Source of the DNA: Rhodospirillaceae bacterium
GTDB lineage: Bacteria > Pseudomonadota > Alphaproteobacteria > Micavibrionales > Micavibrionaceae
DNA length: 6,980 nt
Assembly (NCBI GenBank): GCA_003452275.1
Contig: DMIT01000043.1
Location: 1-6,980 of the forward strand
Direction of reading: 5' to 3'
The position numbers were made by a program, and so were the translations under genes. This document shows positions 6,490-6,980 of this stretch, piece after piece; within the stretch, counting starts at the first letter, position 1; each line of letters starts with the position of its first letter. Below the pieces are notes generated by a model that did not search any database, was not told the origin of the DNA, and saw nothing but the letters and a program-made list of their open reading frames with translations.

Positions 6490-6980
6490 ATGGTACCACC
6501 AATGCCCCTGAAACTCCCGACCATCATCGGCCATCGCGGTGCCAAAGCTTACGCACCCGAAAACACTCTGGAATCCATTCACACCGCTGCCGATATGGGC
6601 TGCAAATGGGTTGAGTTGGACGTCAAGCTGACCAAAGATATGGTGCCGATTATCATGCATGATGATGACCTTGACCGCACCACCAACGGACACGGGCCCG
6701 TTGCCGAAATTACCTACGCCGACCTGTGCAATCTTGAGGCCGGAAGCTGGTTTTCAGAGAGTTTTTCAGGCATCAAAATCCCGCCCCTCGAAGAAGCGAT
6801 TGAGGTCATTCTGGCGCGTGACCTCGGCGTCAATCTTGAGATCAAACCTTGCCCGGGGCGTGAAAAAGATACGGCAGAAGCCATGCTCGACCAACTCTCC
6901 CAATATTGGGATGACCGCGACCGTCTGCTGATCTCCAGCTTCTCTCACGTATCATTGGAAACTGCCGCAGAAATGGCCGG
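6490..6980 (+). CDS. ugpQ: Glycerophosphodiester phosphodiesterase, 5' part (UgpQ-type)
   Basis: The gene runs off the right edge after 163 full codons, probably about two thirds of a roughly 245-residue enzyme. It hydrolyses glycerophosphodiesters from phospholipid turnover to glycerol-3-phosphate and an alcohol. The GDPD TIM-barrel signature is clear: GHRGAKAYAPENT with catalytic His15, VELDVKLTKD with metal ligands Glu42 and Asp44, the second catalytic His57 in MHDDDLDRTTNG, AGSWFS, and NLEIKP with Glu117 and Lys119. No signal peptide is present, so it should be cytoplasmic, as for UgpQ (the periplasmic GlpQ type is exported). An in-frame TGA at 6472 limits the start to ATG 6490 or ATG 6502. 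Neither has a recognisable Shine-Dalgarno. The longer form is given, but 6502 leaves 10 residues before the catalytic His and fits UgpQ equally well. Confidence 0.94.
   Translation, partial: MVPPMPLKLPTIIGHRGAKAYAPENTLESIHTAADMGCKWVELDVKLTKDMVPIIMHDDDLDRTTNGHGPVAEITYADLCNLEAGSWFSESFSGIKIPPLEEAIEVILARDLGVNLEIKPCPGREKDTAEAMLDQLSQYWDDRDRLLISSFSHVSLETAAEMA

Noticed and set aside
6659..6931. 90-codon plus-strand frame near the right edge
   Set aside because: The true coding frame here is the GDPD gene from 6490, which preserves every catalytic motif; this frame is out of phase with it.

Overview
The window reads as ordinary chromosomal DNA of an alphaproteobacterium. Three things support this: the gene order ispH-thrB-rnhA on one strand, which is a familiar alphaproteobacterial arrangement; the short (about 210-residue) form of cofactor-dependent phosphoglycerate mutase; and the alphaproteobacterial flavour of the PNPase sequence. 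I cannot place it further. No mobile element, CRISPR array, rRNA or tRNA is visible.

Layout. (1) Positions 2-1750, plus strand: the 3' part of ispH (isoprenoid synthesis), thrB (homoserine kinase, threonine synthesis) and rnhA (RNase HI), packed as an operon with a 5-nt gap and then a 26-nt overlap. (2) Positions 1764-3880, minus strand, converging on rnhA: a small exported protein of unknown function (3449-3880) with a good promoter, then gpmA (phosphoglycerate mutase), then a His-rich cation diffusion facilitator that starts 2 nt after the gpmA stop. (3) Positions 3881-4211: a divergent intergenic region holding the promoter of the exported protein and the leader of pnp. (4) Positions 4212-6356, plus strand: a complete pnp (PNPase). 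A GC-rich REP-like palindrome follows, and then the 5' part of a UgpQ-type glycerophosphodiester phosphodiesterase that runs off the window end.

Functionally these are housekeeping genes: isoprenoid and amino-acid synthesis, RNA/DNA hybrid removal, RNA turnover, glycolysis, metal efflux and phospholipid-headgroup salvage. I found no convincing novel multi-gene system. The most interesting non-coding signal is a two-part hairpin just before gpmA that would bury its Shine-Dalgarno sequence. Next are an 8-bp direct repeat spaced exactly 30 bp at the promoter of the unknown exported protein, and the REP-like palindrome with an associated longer inverted repeat after pnp.
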